Positions 1-7,580 of a stretch of DNA of 38,071 bases are shown piece after piece; position 1 is the stretch's first letter, and each line of letters starts with the position of its first letter. The notes under the pieces were generated by a model, which ran no database searches, was not told the DNA's origin, and saw only the letters and a list, made by a program, of their open reading frames with translations. Source of the DNA: Desulfobulbaceae bacterium (lineage in GTDB: Bacteria; Desulfobacterota; Desulfobulbia; Desulfobulbales; SURF-16); the NCBI GenBank assembly GCA_020444175.1, contig JAHLLM010000051.1, forward strand, positions 1-38,071, in the 5' to 3' direction. The translations under genes were made by a program, and so were the position numbers.

Positions 1-27
1 TTTGTTTTAACTAAACGTTTTTATTGA

Positions 28-183
28 TTAAAATACTATTTGTTTCAACACCTTTGTTATGTCACTTGGAATACAGCCGAACAAACATGGGATTGTCCCT
101 GTCACGGTTCCCGGTTTGACATGGACGGTAATGTTTTGCAGGGTCCGGCTTTGAAAAACCTTGATAAGGAAGATGGAGAATAG
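28..183 (+). pseudogene. Remnant of a C-terminal Rieske [2Fe-2S] domain
   Basis: Translation of this frame after a stop at 25-27 gives a recognisable Rieske C-terminus with the residues [17 protein letters not shown] followed by [10 protein letters not shown], ending at TAG 181-183. CPCHGSRF is the second Cys-x-x-His cluster-binding box and is diagnostic. The first box, normally CTHLGC, reads FQHLC here, so one cysteine and one glycine are lost. No start codon or upstream oxidoreductase domain is present. In the family this domain sits at the C-terminus of FAD-dependent (DAO-type) oxidoreductases. I read it as a decayed fragment of such a gene, not a functional ferredoxin. Confidence 0.7.
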
Positions 184-230
184 GCGATACTTCCTTTGCT
201 GTTTTCGTGTTAAGCCTCATGCTATCGACT

Positions 231-686
231 TCAGAGAGCCCTTGTCGGCGTACCGTAATTCCTGCCGCTCAGTTCAACCGGCATGATATTATCGATGTTT
301 TTTATTTCCGGTCCTTTGATTTTTCTGCAAAGAACAGTGTAGACCGCTTTGACGCTTTTCTCTCCGCCATAGCCCTGCGCAAAATTTATGTATTTTTTCA
401 TATGGTCGAGAAATTCGTCGAGATTTTCCGTCTGAATCGGACACTCAGTGACTCTGTAGCCCTGCATGTAAACTTCAGCCATTACCAGCGGCAGCTGAGA
501 AGCGAGCTGTCTGGCATGGTTGACGGGAAGTCTGTCGCGTAAGGTCTTGAGGATCGCACAAAAAAGTCTCTTTGCCCGGATGAAATCATCAATGCCTGTT
601 TCAGCCATGAATTCCCGTATCCACGAGTCCGCTTTTGTTACCGAGTGATCAAAAATTATATGTTCTGCTTTGTTCATTATTTTCAT
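231..686 (-). CDS. DUF2267 family protein
   Basis: This 151-residue protein has the helical layout of DUF2267 proteins. An N-terminal part with DSWIREFMAETG is followed by RAKRLFCAILKTLRDRLPV and ASQLPLVMAEVYMQGY. These correspond to the family pattern of an 'A..l..VL..L..RL....a..l.aqLP' repeat. Function is unknown; such genes occur in stress-response clusters with DUF748, universal stress and MgtC proteins, as seen in this window. It lies 15 bp downstream of the DUF748 gene on the same strand, so it is probably the last gene of that operon. Start is either Met1 or Met4; neither has a clear Shine-Dalgarno sequence. Confidence 0.7.
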   Translation of the reverse strand: MKIMNKAEHIIFDHSVTKADSWIREFMAETGIDDFIRAKRLFCAILKTLRDRLPVNHARQLASQLPLVMAEVYMQGYRVTECPIQTENLDEFLDHMKKYINFAQGYGGEKSVKAVYTVLCRKIKGPEIKNIDNIMPVELSGRNYGTPTRAL

Positions 687-701
687 AGTTATGGAAATTT
701 T

Positions 702-3667
702 TTATATGCCCATTTCAACAGCAGGTACTGCATCCTTGTCAGGCACATACTGAGGACGACACTTTATAAGCCTCCGGCTTTCAATTCCCTCACTGATCAG
801 GTACTGCTTTACAGCATCAGAACGTTTAGTTGACAGATCAACAAGCTGCAGTAACTCTTCCTGTCCCGGAGAAGCGATTTCAGCGGCGGAAGGTTGGGGC
901 TGGTTCTCATTCTTTTTTCCCCTGAGCATCCGCAGATCTTCCGGAGCTGATATGCCGCAGATCATCAATTCAACTTCAGGTCGCTCCTGCAGCAGCTCGC
1001 TGATTGAGGCAATCCGTTTTTTTTGTTCGTGTGTGAGTTCTTTCTGCAAGGGTTCAAGATAAAGAGGATCAATGCGAAAGGCGGTAAGTTTGGAAAACAC
1101 TTTGCTCGCAGCCCAGAAAGCGCCTGCAGGTAAAGCCGTCCCGGTGAGAACCGAAACGCCGATTGGGGCGAAATAGGAAACAGCCCCACGCTGCAGGGCA
1201 TTGCCGAAGGCCTGCCAGAAAATGTGTCTGAAATGAAAAGCAGGATCATTGATATCGTTGCTGACCGGAACAGTGATCTCGACGTTTCCCCGGTCATTAC
1301 GCAACAGATCAAGACCGCGATCCAGGGAGATTTTCAGGCCTTCCGTTTCACCACCAATAGTGTTTTTTCCCAACTTTCTTACTTCCGGCTTGACCAGAAG
1401 AAGATCAAAAAGAGCATCAAGCTGGTTATTGTCAGTAATTTCCCATGTTATGTCGGCATTCAGCTGTCCACTTTCAATGCCATAGCCGATATTTTTTCCG
1501 GTATAAGGGGAAAGAGCCGTCAGATCATACTCTTTAAGATCAATGTGCAAATCCATTGCAACCGGATCCGCAAATGGAGAAATAATGCCCTCTGCTGCAA
1601 GGGTGGCATGCCTGCCTGTTTTTCCTTCAAGACTCAGTTCGCTCACTGTGTCATGACTCTTGTTTGTATAATTATCGAGAGTTAGAGAGAAAGGAGACAG
1701 TGACGCAGTAAAAGCAGGTTTTACACTGGAATCATGAAAAACAAAACTGCTGTCTCCATCAACTTTTATTGTGTCGATACCGTAAGTGAATTTTTTCTTT
1801 TTTCCGCCGGTTGACTGTTTTTCTTTTTCACTGCTTTCCTCCGGATACCCTTTGACAAAAGGAAACGTGCCATCTTTACTGCGTTTAAGATTTATTTTTG
1901 CTTCCCTGACATCAACAGAGTCAATTGACAGATGCTGCATCTTTTTTAATAAACAGTTCTGTAAAACGATTTCCTGAACTGCTGCTGAAAAACCGTTGTT
2001 TGGGTTGTTCTCTGCTTTGGTGTCCGGAAATTGCAAACCTGAAAGACGAAAAGTGTCACTTTTAAACGTATGCAAATCAGTGAGAGAGAATTTTTTAAAA
2101 GAAAAAGAATCAAGTGCGGCTGTTTCTTTTCTTCCCGCACTGGATGCAAGTGAGATTTTTTCGGCAGAGCCTTGAAACTCGGCCCGGACAACAGGGCTGT
2201 CCGTATTTTTTCCGGAAATAGAGAATTCTCCCTCCGCCTGGAAAAGCTTCTGCTTCAATATGTATCCGGGCGTTACAAGTTTTATATTCCCATTAGCAGC
2301 TCGGAAGATGCCATTTCCGGAAAAATGCGGAGCCCGGTCATGTTCATACTCTGAGGCAAAGGTTCCATCCCAGGTAATATCCTGCTGATTTATGGTCATA
2401 TCCGGCAATACTGCCTGCAGGGATTTGAAACGATACATCCCTTTTGCGTGAGTGGATATTGCTTTGTTTTCGGATTGAGCAGTTTTTATGGTAGCATCCG
2501 TTTCAAAGCCGCCGGTAAACTCTGCCGTATCGGTGTTGAAAACAAATTCAGGAACATCGATGCGCAGGGAGGAGTTTGCTTTAACATCCTGTAATGATTT
2601 ATCTTTTCCAAGATTGCAGGAAAAAGGTCCCTGCCAGAGAATTTCTGAATTTTTAAGCTGCAGTGCGGCTTGATGCAGATTAATTTTTTGAGCGGTCAGT
2701 TTTCCGTCTGTTTCGATATTGGTAAGTGAGCCGCTGAGTTCACTGCCTATCCCTATTGTTCCATTCCACTTCAGCGAAGGAATTTTCAGGGTCAGATCAT
2801 TTTGCCGCAGTACAAAATCATCAAGGGACATATCACCGTTAATATTTAGATTTACCCTGTTTTTTTCAGAAAGCCGCAACGTGACTTCTGCGTCAGCCTT
2901 GTAATATCCAGAGGGAACCGGATTCCGGGCGAAGGTGTCCAGTAAAGGTTGAATATGGGCAAGATCAAATTCGTCTATTTGCATATTTCCCTTGATCAGA
3001 GGTGAACGTGAAAATGGGGTGGAGGATCCTGAAAAATCGATGTCATGACCATTGACACTCATCTTAAATTTTATATTTGTCTTATCGTTGGGATTCCAGC
3101 TCTCCAGGCCGGATATTTCTGCGTTTTTGATCTTGATCTGCAGGGGAAGCGAGGGAACGTCATAGAAAATACGGATGTTTTGCAACTGAACGGCATGAAA
3201 TCCCATCCCCCATTTTTTTTCTTCCTGATTCTTTTGAGATTTTTTTTTTCCGGAAAGTGCAGGCTGCCTATTTTATAAGTGCCGTCCTGAAGACGGGTAA
3301 TATGAATTTCACTGTTTTTGACGACAAGCTTTTTGATAAAAATACGGCGATCAAGAAAGGGAATCCATTGATATTTGACGTAAAATTCCCCAACAGTTAA
3401 TAGGTCCTTTTCCTGGTCAGTAGCTCCATGAAATGATTCAAGGCGGACGACTGCGGTAAATGGATTGAAATCTATATTTTCAATTTCTGTATTTACTGCT
3501 CCTGCATCGGCCAGCTCCTTCTGTATAAACCATTTAATAGCCAAAGGACCACCGGCAAGAACTGTAAGAATCAGGATAAGTAAAATGCTGATAACAAAAT
3601 AGAATATTCTGCTGCTTTTTTTACTCGCTCCAGGACTGAATAGTTTATTAAATCCGTTTTTATCCAT
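702..3667 (-). pseudogene. DUF748/AsmA-like envelope protein, split by a frameshift
   Basis: Two overlapping minus-strand frames together encode one protein of about 988 residues. The N-terminal part (from 3667) has a membrane anchor, residues about 20-45, rich in Ile, Leu and Val, then the start of an AsmA-like beta-rich domain. The second part (to 702) continues it with repeated AsmA/DUF748 strands and an OmpA-like C-terminus (PEVELMICGIS, STKRSDAVKQYLISEGI). The frames switch in or near the A10 tract at 3240-3249 (minus strand). One extra A there would join the proline-glutamate-lysine run directly to the region leading into GFHAVQLQNIRIFY. This could be a real mutation, a sequencing indel, or a slippage site. 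In the family these proteins are inner-membrane-anchored and periplasmic. Neighbours are DUF2267 downstream and gpmA upstream. Confidence 0.75.
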
Positions 3668-3684
3668 GGTAAGGAAGTAAGTAT

Positions 3685-4467
3685 CTATGCATCACCTTCA
3701 GTTTTTTCCTGTGATTTCTCTCCGTCTGGACTCCGTCCCTGGGCGGCAACTGCGGCTGCGGCTTTTTGAACCATTTCAGCATCACCGAGATAATAATGTT
3801 TGAGCGGTTGCAATTTGCTGTCCAGTTCATACACGAGCGGGATGCCTGTTGGAATATTGAGCCCGACAATTTCTTCATCCGGGATCTGATCTATATGTTT
3901 TACCAGGGCGCGCAGACTGTTGCCATGGGCAGCGATGAGAACGCGCTGTCCCTGTTCGACCGAAGGTGCGATAACGTTTTTCCAATAGGGCAGAACACGA
4001 TTTACTGTATCTTGAAGGGATTCGGCTCTCGGCATTTTTGCATCAATTCTTTCATAACGGGGATCACTCAGTTCAAGTCTGGGATCATCATCACTCAGAG
4101 AAGGCGGGGGAGTGTCATAACTGCGACGCCATATGAGAACCTGTTCGTCACCGTGACGAGCTGCCACTTCCGCCTTGTTCAAACCCTGCAAAGCACCGTA
4201 GTGACGTTCGTTCAACCGCCAGTTTTTAAACACGGGCAGCCACATGAGATTCATTTCTTCAAGAACAAGCCACAGTGTCTTGATGGAGCGGCGCAGAAGT
4301 GAAGTATGGGCGCTGTCGAATCTGTACCCTTCCTCTTTGAGAATCCTGCCTGCTTCCATGGCTTCGGCTATGCCGTGCTCTGAAAGACCGACATCGGTCC
4401 AGCCGGTAAAACGATTATCCAGATTCCAGGTGCTCTGTCCGTGACGAAGCAAAACCAGGGTATGCAT
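3685..4467 (-). CDS. gpmA: 2,3-bisphosphoglycerate-dependent phosphoglycerate mutase
   Basis: The enzyme interconverts 3- and 2-phosphoglycerate in glycolysis and gluconeogenesis. The catalytic histidine motif is at residues 8-15 (RHGQSTWN). [12 protein letters not shown] and the second histidine box [12 protein letters not shown] are also present, all classic for the cofactor-dependent (dPGM) family. At 260 residues it is slightly longer than the usual ~250, because of an Ala/Lys/Glu-rich C-terminal tail. A GGAGG ribosome site precedes ATG 4467. It lies between fbaA and the DUF748 gene on the same strand. Together with fbaA, pfkB and ppsA in this window it makes a partial central-carbon set. 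Confidence 0.95.
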   Translation of the reverse strand: MHTLVLLRHGQSTWNLDNRFTGWTDVGLSEHGIAEAMEAGRILKEEGYRFDSAHTSLLRRSIKTLWLVLEEMNLMWLPVFKNWRLNERHYGALQGLNKAEVAARHGDEQVLIWRRSYDTPPPSLSDDDPRLELSDPRYERIDAKMPRAESLQDTVNRVLPYWKNVIAPSVEQGQRVLIAAHGNSLRALVKHIDQIPDEEIVGLNIPTGIPLVYELDSKLQPLKHYYLGDAEMVQKAAAAVAAQGRSPDGEKSQEKTEGDA

Positions 4468-4582
4468 GGGGCCTCCATTAATCTTCAGAGAATATGACGG
4501 AAGGCTGAAAGACTATCAGCGTAAGAGTTATAATTGTATCAGGTTAACAGTTTGCTGTTTACGGTTTCCGGTTAGAAGAAGC

Positions 4583-4615
4583 GCGGATGGTCAGCTTCAG
4601 GATTTTTACTGTTGA
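4583..4615 (+). repeat. Partial copy of the dispersed TGACGGTCTCG repeat (right half)
   Basis: The stretch GCGGATGGTCAGCTTCAGGA followed by TTTTTACTGTTGACC matches the right half of the repeat seen in full at 13739, 20868 and 26171. It lies in the 173-bp gap between fbaA and gpmA. The left half is absent. Confidence 0.6.
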
Positions 4616-4640
4616 CCGCAAACCGTTTCTGAAGTTTTCC

Positions 4641-5672
4641 TTACGACCTGAAAAGAGTGGTCCCCTCAGCCCGCAGCTGCCGGACAACCTGACGGACCCG
4701 CTCCGTCATTGCGTTCTCAGCCATGACCAGATAAGACCTCGGATCATATGCTTTTTTTCTTCCCACCTCACCGTCAACCTTAAGGACTCCGTCATAGTTT
4801 TTGAACATATGGTCTGCGATCGGGCGCGTGAAAGCATACTGCATGTCGGTATCTATATTCATTTTTACAACGCCGTAATCAATTGCTTCATGTATTTCTT
4901 CAAGCGATGATCCGGAGCCGCCGTGAAAAACCAGAAGAAATCGGCCTTCTTTTCCAAATTTGCTTTCCAGCGCCTTCTGTCCGTCCTTCAAAACAGACGG
5001 TCTGAGTTTTACATGACCGGGCTTATACACTCCGTGCACATTGCCGAATGTGGCGGCAACGAGAAAACGCGCTTCCCTGATTTCACTGAGACGACGGGCA
5101 GCTTCAAGCAGATCATCAGGAGTACTGTAAAGCTTTGCCGCATTATCTTCCCCGGTCAGATCGTCCTCCTCACCGCCGACGGCGCCCACCTCTATTTCAA
5201 GAATAAGCTTGTTTCGGTGGCAGCGGTCAAGAAGAGGAACGGCAATATCAAGATTTTCAGAAAGAGGCAGGGTGCTGCCGTCAAACATATGTCCTGTGAA
5301 AAGATTAGGTAATCCGGCAGCCCTGCGTCTTTCTGTTTTTACAATAAGTGGAACGACAAACGTGTCAAGGACGTGCGGCTGACAATGATCAGTATGAAGA
5401 GCGACATAAATATCATAATAGGCAGCAGCCTTGTGTACATATTCCGCTATAGCCGCTGCACCAAGAGCCATATCCTTGAGTGCCTGTCCGGAAACAAAAG
5501 CAGCTCCTCCGGTTGAAACCTGAATAATTCCGTCACTGCCGCTTTCAGCTAGACCCCGCAGTACAGCATTAACTCCGGTAAGAGATGTAACATTTAGGGC
5601 AGGGTAGGCAAATTTTCCATCCCTGGCGCTTTCCAGCATACGGCAGTAGATGTCGTAATCAGCAACCGGCAT
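4641..5672 (-). CDS. fbaA: Class II fructose-bisphosphate aldolase
   Basis: A zinc-dependent aldolase that cleaves or forms fructose-1,6-bisphosphate. Visible family motifs are ALHTDHC (catalytic Asp and metal His), EIEVGAVGGEEDD, FGNVHGVYKPG (metal His) and VFHGGSGS (metal His), then NIDTDMQYAFTRPI. The length of 343 residues fits the E. coli/yeast type of class II aldolase. An AGGGAG ribosome site lies before ATG 5672. The ferredoxin gene ends only 15 bp upstream on the same strand, so the two are probably cotranscribed. Confidence 0.93.
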   Translation of the reverse strand: MPVADYDIYCRMLESARDGKFAYPALNVTSLTGVNAVLRGLAESGSDGIIQVSTGGAAFVSGQALKDMALGAAAIAEYVHKAAAYYDIYVALHTDHCQPHVLDTFVVPLIVKTERRRAAGLPNLFTGHMFDGSTLPLSENLDIAVPLLDRCHRNKLILEIEVGAVGGEEDDLTGEDNAAKLYSTPDDLLEAARRLSEIREARFLVAATFGNVHGVYKPGHVKLRPSVLKDGQKALESKFGKEGRFLLVFHGGSGSSLEEIHEAIDYGVVKMNIDTDMQYAFTRPIADHMFKNYDGVLKVDGEVGRKKAYDPRSYLVMAENAMTERVRQVVRQLRAEGTTLFRS

Positions 5673-5687
5673 TTTTTTCTCCCTGAT

Positions 5688-5873
5688 TTAACTTATTGAA
5701 ATAGCCCCTGAGGGGCATTCTTCTGCAGCCTGCTTTGCTTTGTCCTCCTGATCCTCTGGGACCGTATCGACCTTTACCAGCGATTTCCCGTCCTTGACCG
5801 TAAAAACAGCCGGAGCAGTTGTCTCACAATTGCCTGCACCAATACAAATGTCCGTATCAACCGTAACTTTCAT
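5688..5873 (-). CDS. Small ferredoxin with three cysteines
   Basis: The 61-residue protein has cysteines at 10, 16 and 53 only: DICIGAGNCETTAPAVF, then EECPSGAISI. A usual [4Fe-4S] ferredoxin of this size has CxxCxxC plus a distal Cys-Pro. Here the middle ligand position is Gly/Ala. This matches the Fer4_13/15-type ferredoxins that carry a [3Fe-4S] cluster (or a [4Fe-4S] cluster with a non-Cys ligand) and serve cytochrome P450s in actinobacteria. A strong AAAGGAGG site precedes ATG 5873. It is adjacent to fbaA with no obvious redox partner; the electron acceptor is unknown. Confidence 0.88.
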   Translation of the reverse strand: MKVTVDTDICIGAGNCETTAPAVFTVKDGKSLVKVDTVPEDQEDKAKQAAEECPSGAISIS

Positions 5874-6044
5874 AAAAACCTCCTTTTAATGATTTTTTCT
5901 CTGCTCACGTTGCAGTCACACAAAAAAATTCAGATCAGTTTTTCAGGCGCATCAGAAAATAAGTATTCGTCTTTGCTCGCCTCTCTGCATGAAAAAGCAT
6001 CTGCTGGCTGAAAGAGTAATTGATGATTTGTAAAAGCATAAACC

Positions 6045-6122
6045 GTGCCGGGCATATTCATGCACATTCAGGCAGCAGTGGGTAGCTGGTTAAGGGCAGA
6101 GGGGGAGGCCATGCCCCGGCAC
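6045..6122. repeat. Imperfect inverted repeat
   Basis: GTGCCGGGCAT (6045-6055) faces ATGCCCCGGCAC (6111-6122), an inverted pair with one extra C. It abuts the larger palindromic element that begins at 6126. Confidence 0.45.
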
Positions 6123-6125
6123 TGG

Positions 6126-6349
6126 CAGGTTGCTGAAAAATGGAGCAAGTACCCTAAAGGGCATAAACTATGCGGTGACAAGGATTTATGCCCTTTAGGG
6201 TAAAAATGAAGCAAAAAGGTGTAGTTTACATGGAGTAAATGAGCGTTTCGGAGTCTCACTCTGTTCGATTACCTGAGCCGAATTTTGACGCAGTATCAGC
6301 AGATAGCGAACAAAGTGAGACTTCGAGCGCAGCAGTTTTCAACAGCCTG
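6126..6349. mobile_element. MITE-like element with nested inverted repeats
   Basis: The outer ends CAGGTTGCTGAAAA (6126-6139) and TTTTCAACAGCCTG (6336-6349) are inverted with two mismatches; the right end resembles terminal repeats of IS elements that begin CAGGCTGTTGAAAA. Inside, TACCCTAAAGGGCATAAA (6150-6167) is a perfect 18-bp inverted match to 6185-6202. GTCTCACTCTGTTCG (6253-6267) pairs with 6307-6321 with one mismatch. No transposase reading frame is present. I infer a non-autonomous element; mobility is not shown. Confidence 0.5.
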
Positions 6350-6572
6350 TTAGGGCATTGTCGGCAGGATGGTTTACAGACAGGTTGTCTTCATGTCTGA
6401 ATAGACAGAATTTTGTCCTGTGGCCCAGGATTTCATGTGTGCGTGGGGTGAGAATGTACGGATATATTGCCATGAGATTGTTGTTTTTCAAGTGGCATGC
6501 ATATTGAAGTTTCCATCATTCATAATTCATGAATTTGTCTCAATGTATTCTCTAATGATAAAAAAATAAGCT
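6350..6572. other. Gene-free leader region upstream of pfkB
   Basis: No convincing coding frame or RNA gene is seen. Apart from the sigma-54-like motif at 6493-6508 it holds only AT-rich DNA with short palindromes such as ATTCATAATTCATGAAT. The whole gap between the ferredoxin and pfkB is about 0.7 kb. Confidence 0.5.
6493..6508 (+). promoter_or_regulatory. Sigma-54-like promoter motif before pfkB
   Basis: TGGCATGCATATTGAA resembles the -24/-12 consensus TGGCACG-N4-TTGC, with GA in place of GC at -12. The same motif, differing at one base, lies before ppsA at 10055-10070 on the other strand. It is about 80 bp from the likely ribosome site of pfkB. Confidence 0.4.
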
Positions 6573-6584
6573 AAAGGAGGGAGG
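6573..6584 (+). promoter_or_regulatory. Strong Shine-Dalgarno that is out of frame with pfkB
   Basis: AAAGGAGGGAGG stands just upstream of ATG 6588. That ATG is in the frame +1 relative to PfkB, so it would give a short unrelated peptide unless one base near 6609 is extra. Confidence 0.6.
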
Positions 6585-6621
6585 AAAATGTTTTTCAGAC
6601 ACTTCATAGAATATCATAACA

Positions 6622-7551
6622 GTGACAATGAATCCCACAGTGGACAAAAGCGCAGACGTGGACCATGTCGTGCCGGAACAGAAACTTCGCTGCAGCAATG
6701 TACGGTTTGATCCGGGCGGCGGTGGAATCAATGTTTCACGGGCCATAAAAAAAATGGACGGCAGGTCCACAGCTGTGTATCTGTATGGCGGTTACAGCGG
6801 CCAGATGTTGAAAAACCTGCTGGACAAAGAAAACATTGAACAGGACCCTCTGCAGATTGCCGATATGACAAGGGAAAATTTGATTATCTATGAGCAGGCG
6901 ACCGGGCAGCAGTTCCGTTTCGGAATGCCGGGACCTGATGTTACTGATAAAGAATGGCATAATTGTCTGGATGTTCTGGAGAAATATGCCGAGACTCCCC
7001 ACTATATTGTTCTCAGCGGCAGTCTGCCACCGGGGGTTCCCGATAATTTTTACACCAGAATTTCTGAAATTTCCGACAGAACAGACTCCAGATTGATTAT
7101 TGATGCCGGCGGAAAGGCTCTTAAAGAAGCGCTCCATCGCAAAATATTCCTGCTAAAAGTCAACCTGAGGGAGCTTGAAAAGTTGAGCGGAGAAAAATTT
7201 CACAATGAAAGGCAACAGGAAAATCTTGCTGTAAAACTTGTTGACGATGGGAAGTGCGGAAGACTTGTTGTCTCGCTTGGCGCAGGAGGCGCTCTGGCTG
7301 TAAGCGAAGATTTGCAATGTATACGTTTACGCACGCCGACCGTACCGATCAAAAGCAAGGTTGGAGCCGGCGACAGCATGGTGGCGGGCATCAGCCTCGG
7401 CCTGGCACGCGCCATGCCGTTTCCGGAAGCCGTCCGTTATGGCATTGCCGCCGGAGCTGCCGCGGTTATGAGCGACGGCACTCAGTTGTGCAGAGGTGAA
7501 GATGTGGAACGACTGTATAATGATATGAAAAAGGATGGATCCCCGCCTTGA
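6622..7551 (+). CDS. pfkB: 6-phosphofructokinase, PfkB (Pfk-2) type
   Basis: A ribokinase-fold sugar kinase that phosphorylates fructose 6-phosphate in glycolysis. Motifs resemble E. coli Pfk-2 closely: KLRC, FDPGGGGINVSRAIK, LSGSLPPGVP, and the catalytic KVGAGDSMVAGISLG near residue 250. The C-terminal GTQLCRGED parallels the GTRLC of Pfk-2. The GTG at 6622 has no ribosome site. Family N-termini read xIITVTMNP, and the codons for N-I-I-T lie just upstream of 6622 but are closed off by TAG 6607. Removing one base near 6609 would join ATG 6588 (with its strong ribosome site) to this frame, giving about 320 residues. The gene may therefore be frameshifted at its start or contain a sequence error. 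Confidence 0.88.
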   Translation: MTMNPTVDKSADVDHVVPEQKLRCSNVRFDPGGGGINVSRAIKKMDGRSTAVYLYGGYSGQMLKNLLDKENIEQDPLQIADMTRENLIIYEQATGQQFRFGMPGPDVTDKEWHNCLDVLEKYAETPHYIVLSGSLPPGVPDNFYTRISEISDRTDSRLIIDAGGKALKEALHRKIFLLKVNLRELEKLSGEKFHNERQQENLAVKLVDDGKCGRLVVSLGAGGALAVSEDLQCIRLRTPTVPIKSKVGAGDSMVAGISLGLARAMPFPEAVRYGIAAGAAAVMSDGTQLCRGEDVERLYNDMKKDGSPP

Positions 7552-7555
7552 ATCA

Positions 7556-7580
7556 GCGGAGATCGCCGCCTTTATTTTTT
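7556..7580 (+). terminator. Possible weak terminator between convergent pfkB and ppsA
   Basis: GCGG and CCGC form a short stem with loop AGATCG, followed by CTTTATTTTTT. The stem is only 4 bp, so support is weak. The T-run overlaps the ppsA stop codon on the other strand. Confidence 0.25.

Noticed and set aside
6068-6259. 63-residue minus-strand frame
   Set aside because: It lies within the palindromic element and shows no protein-like composition.
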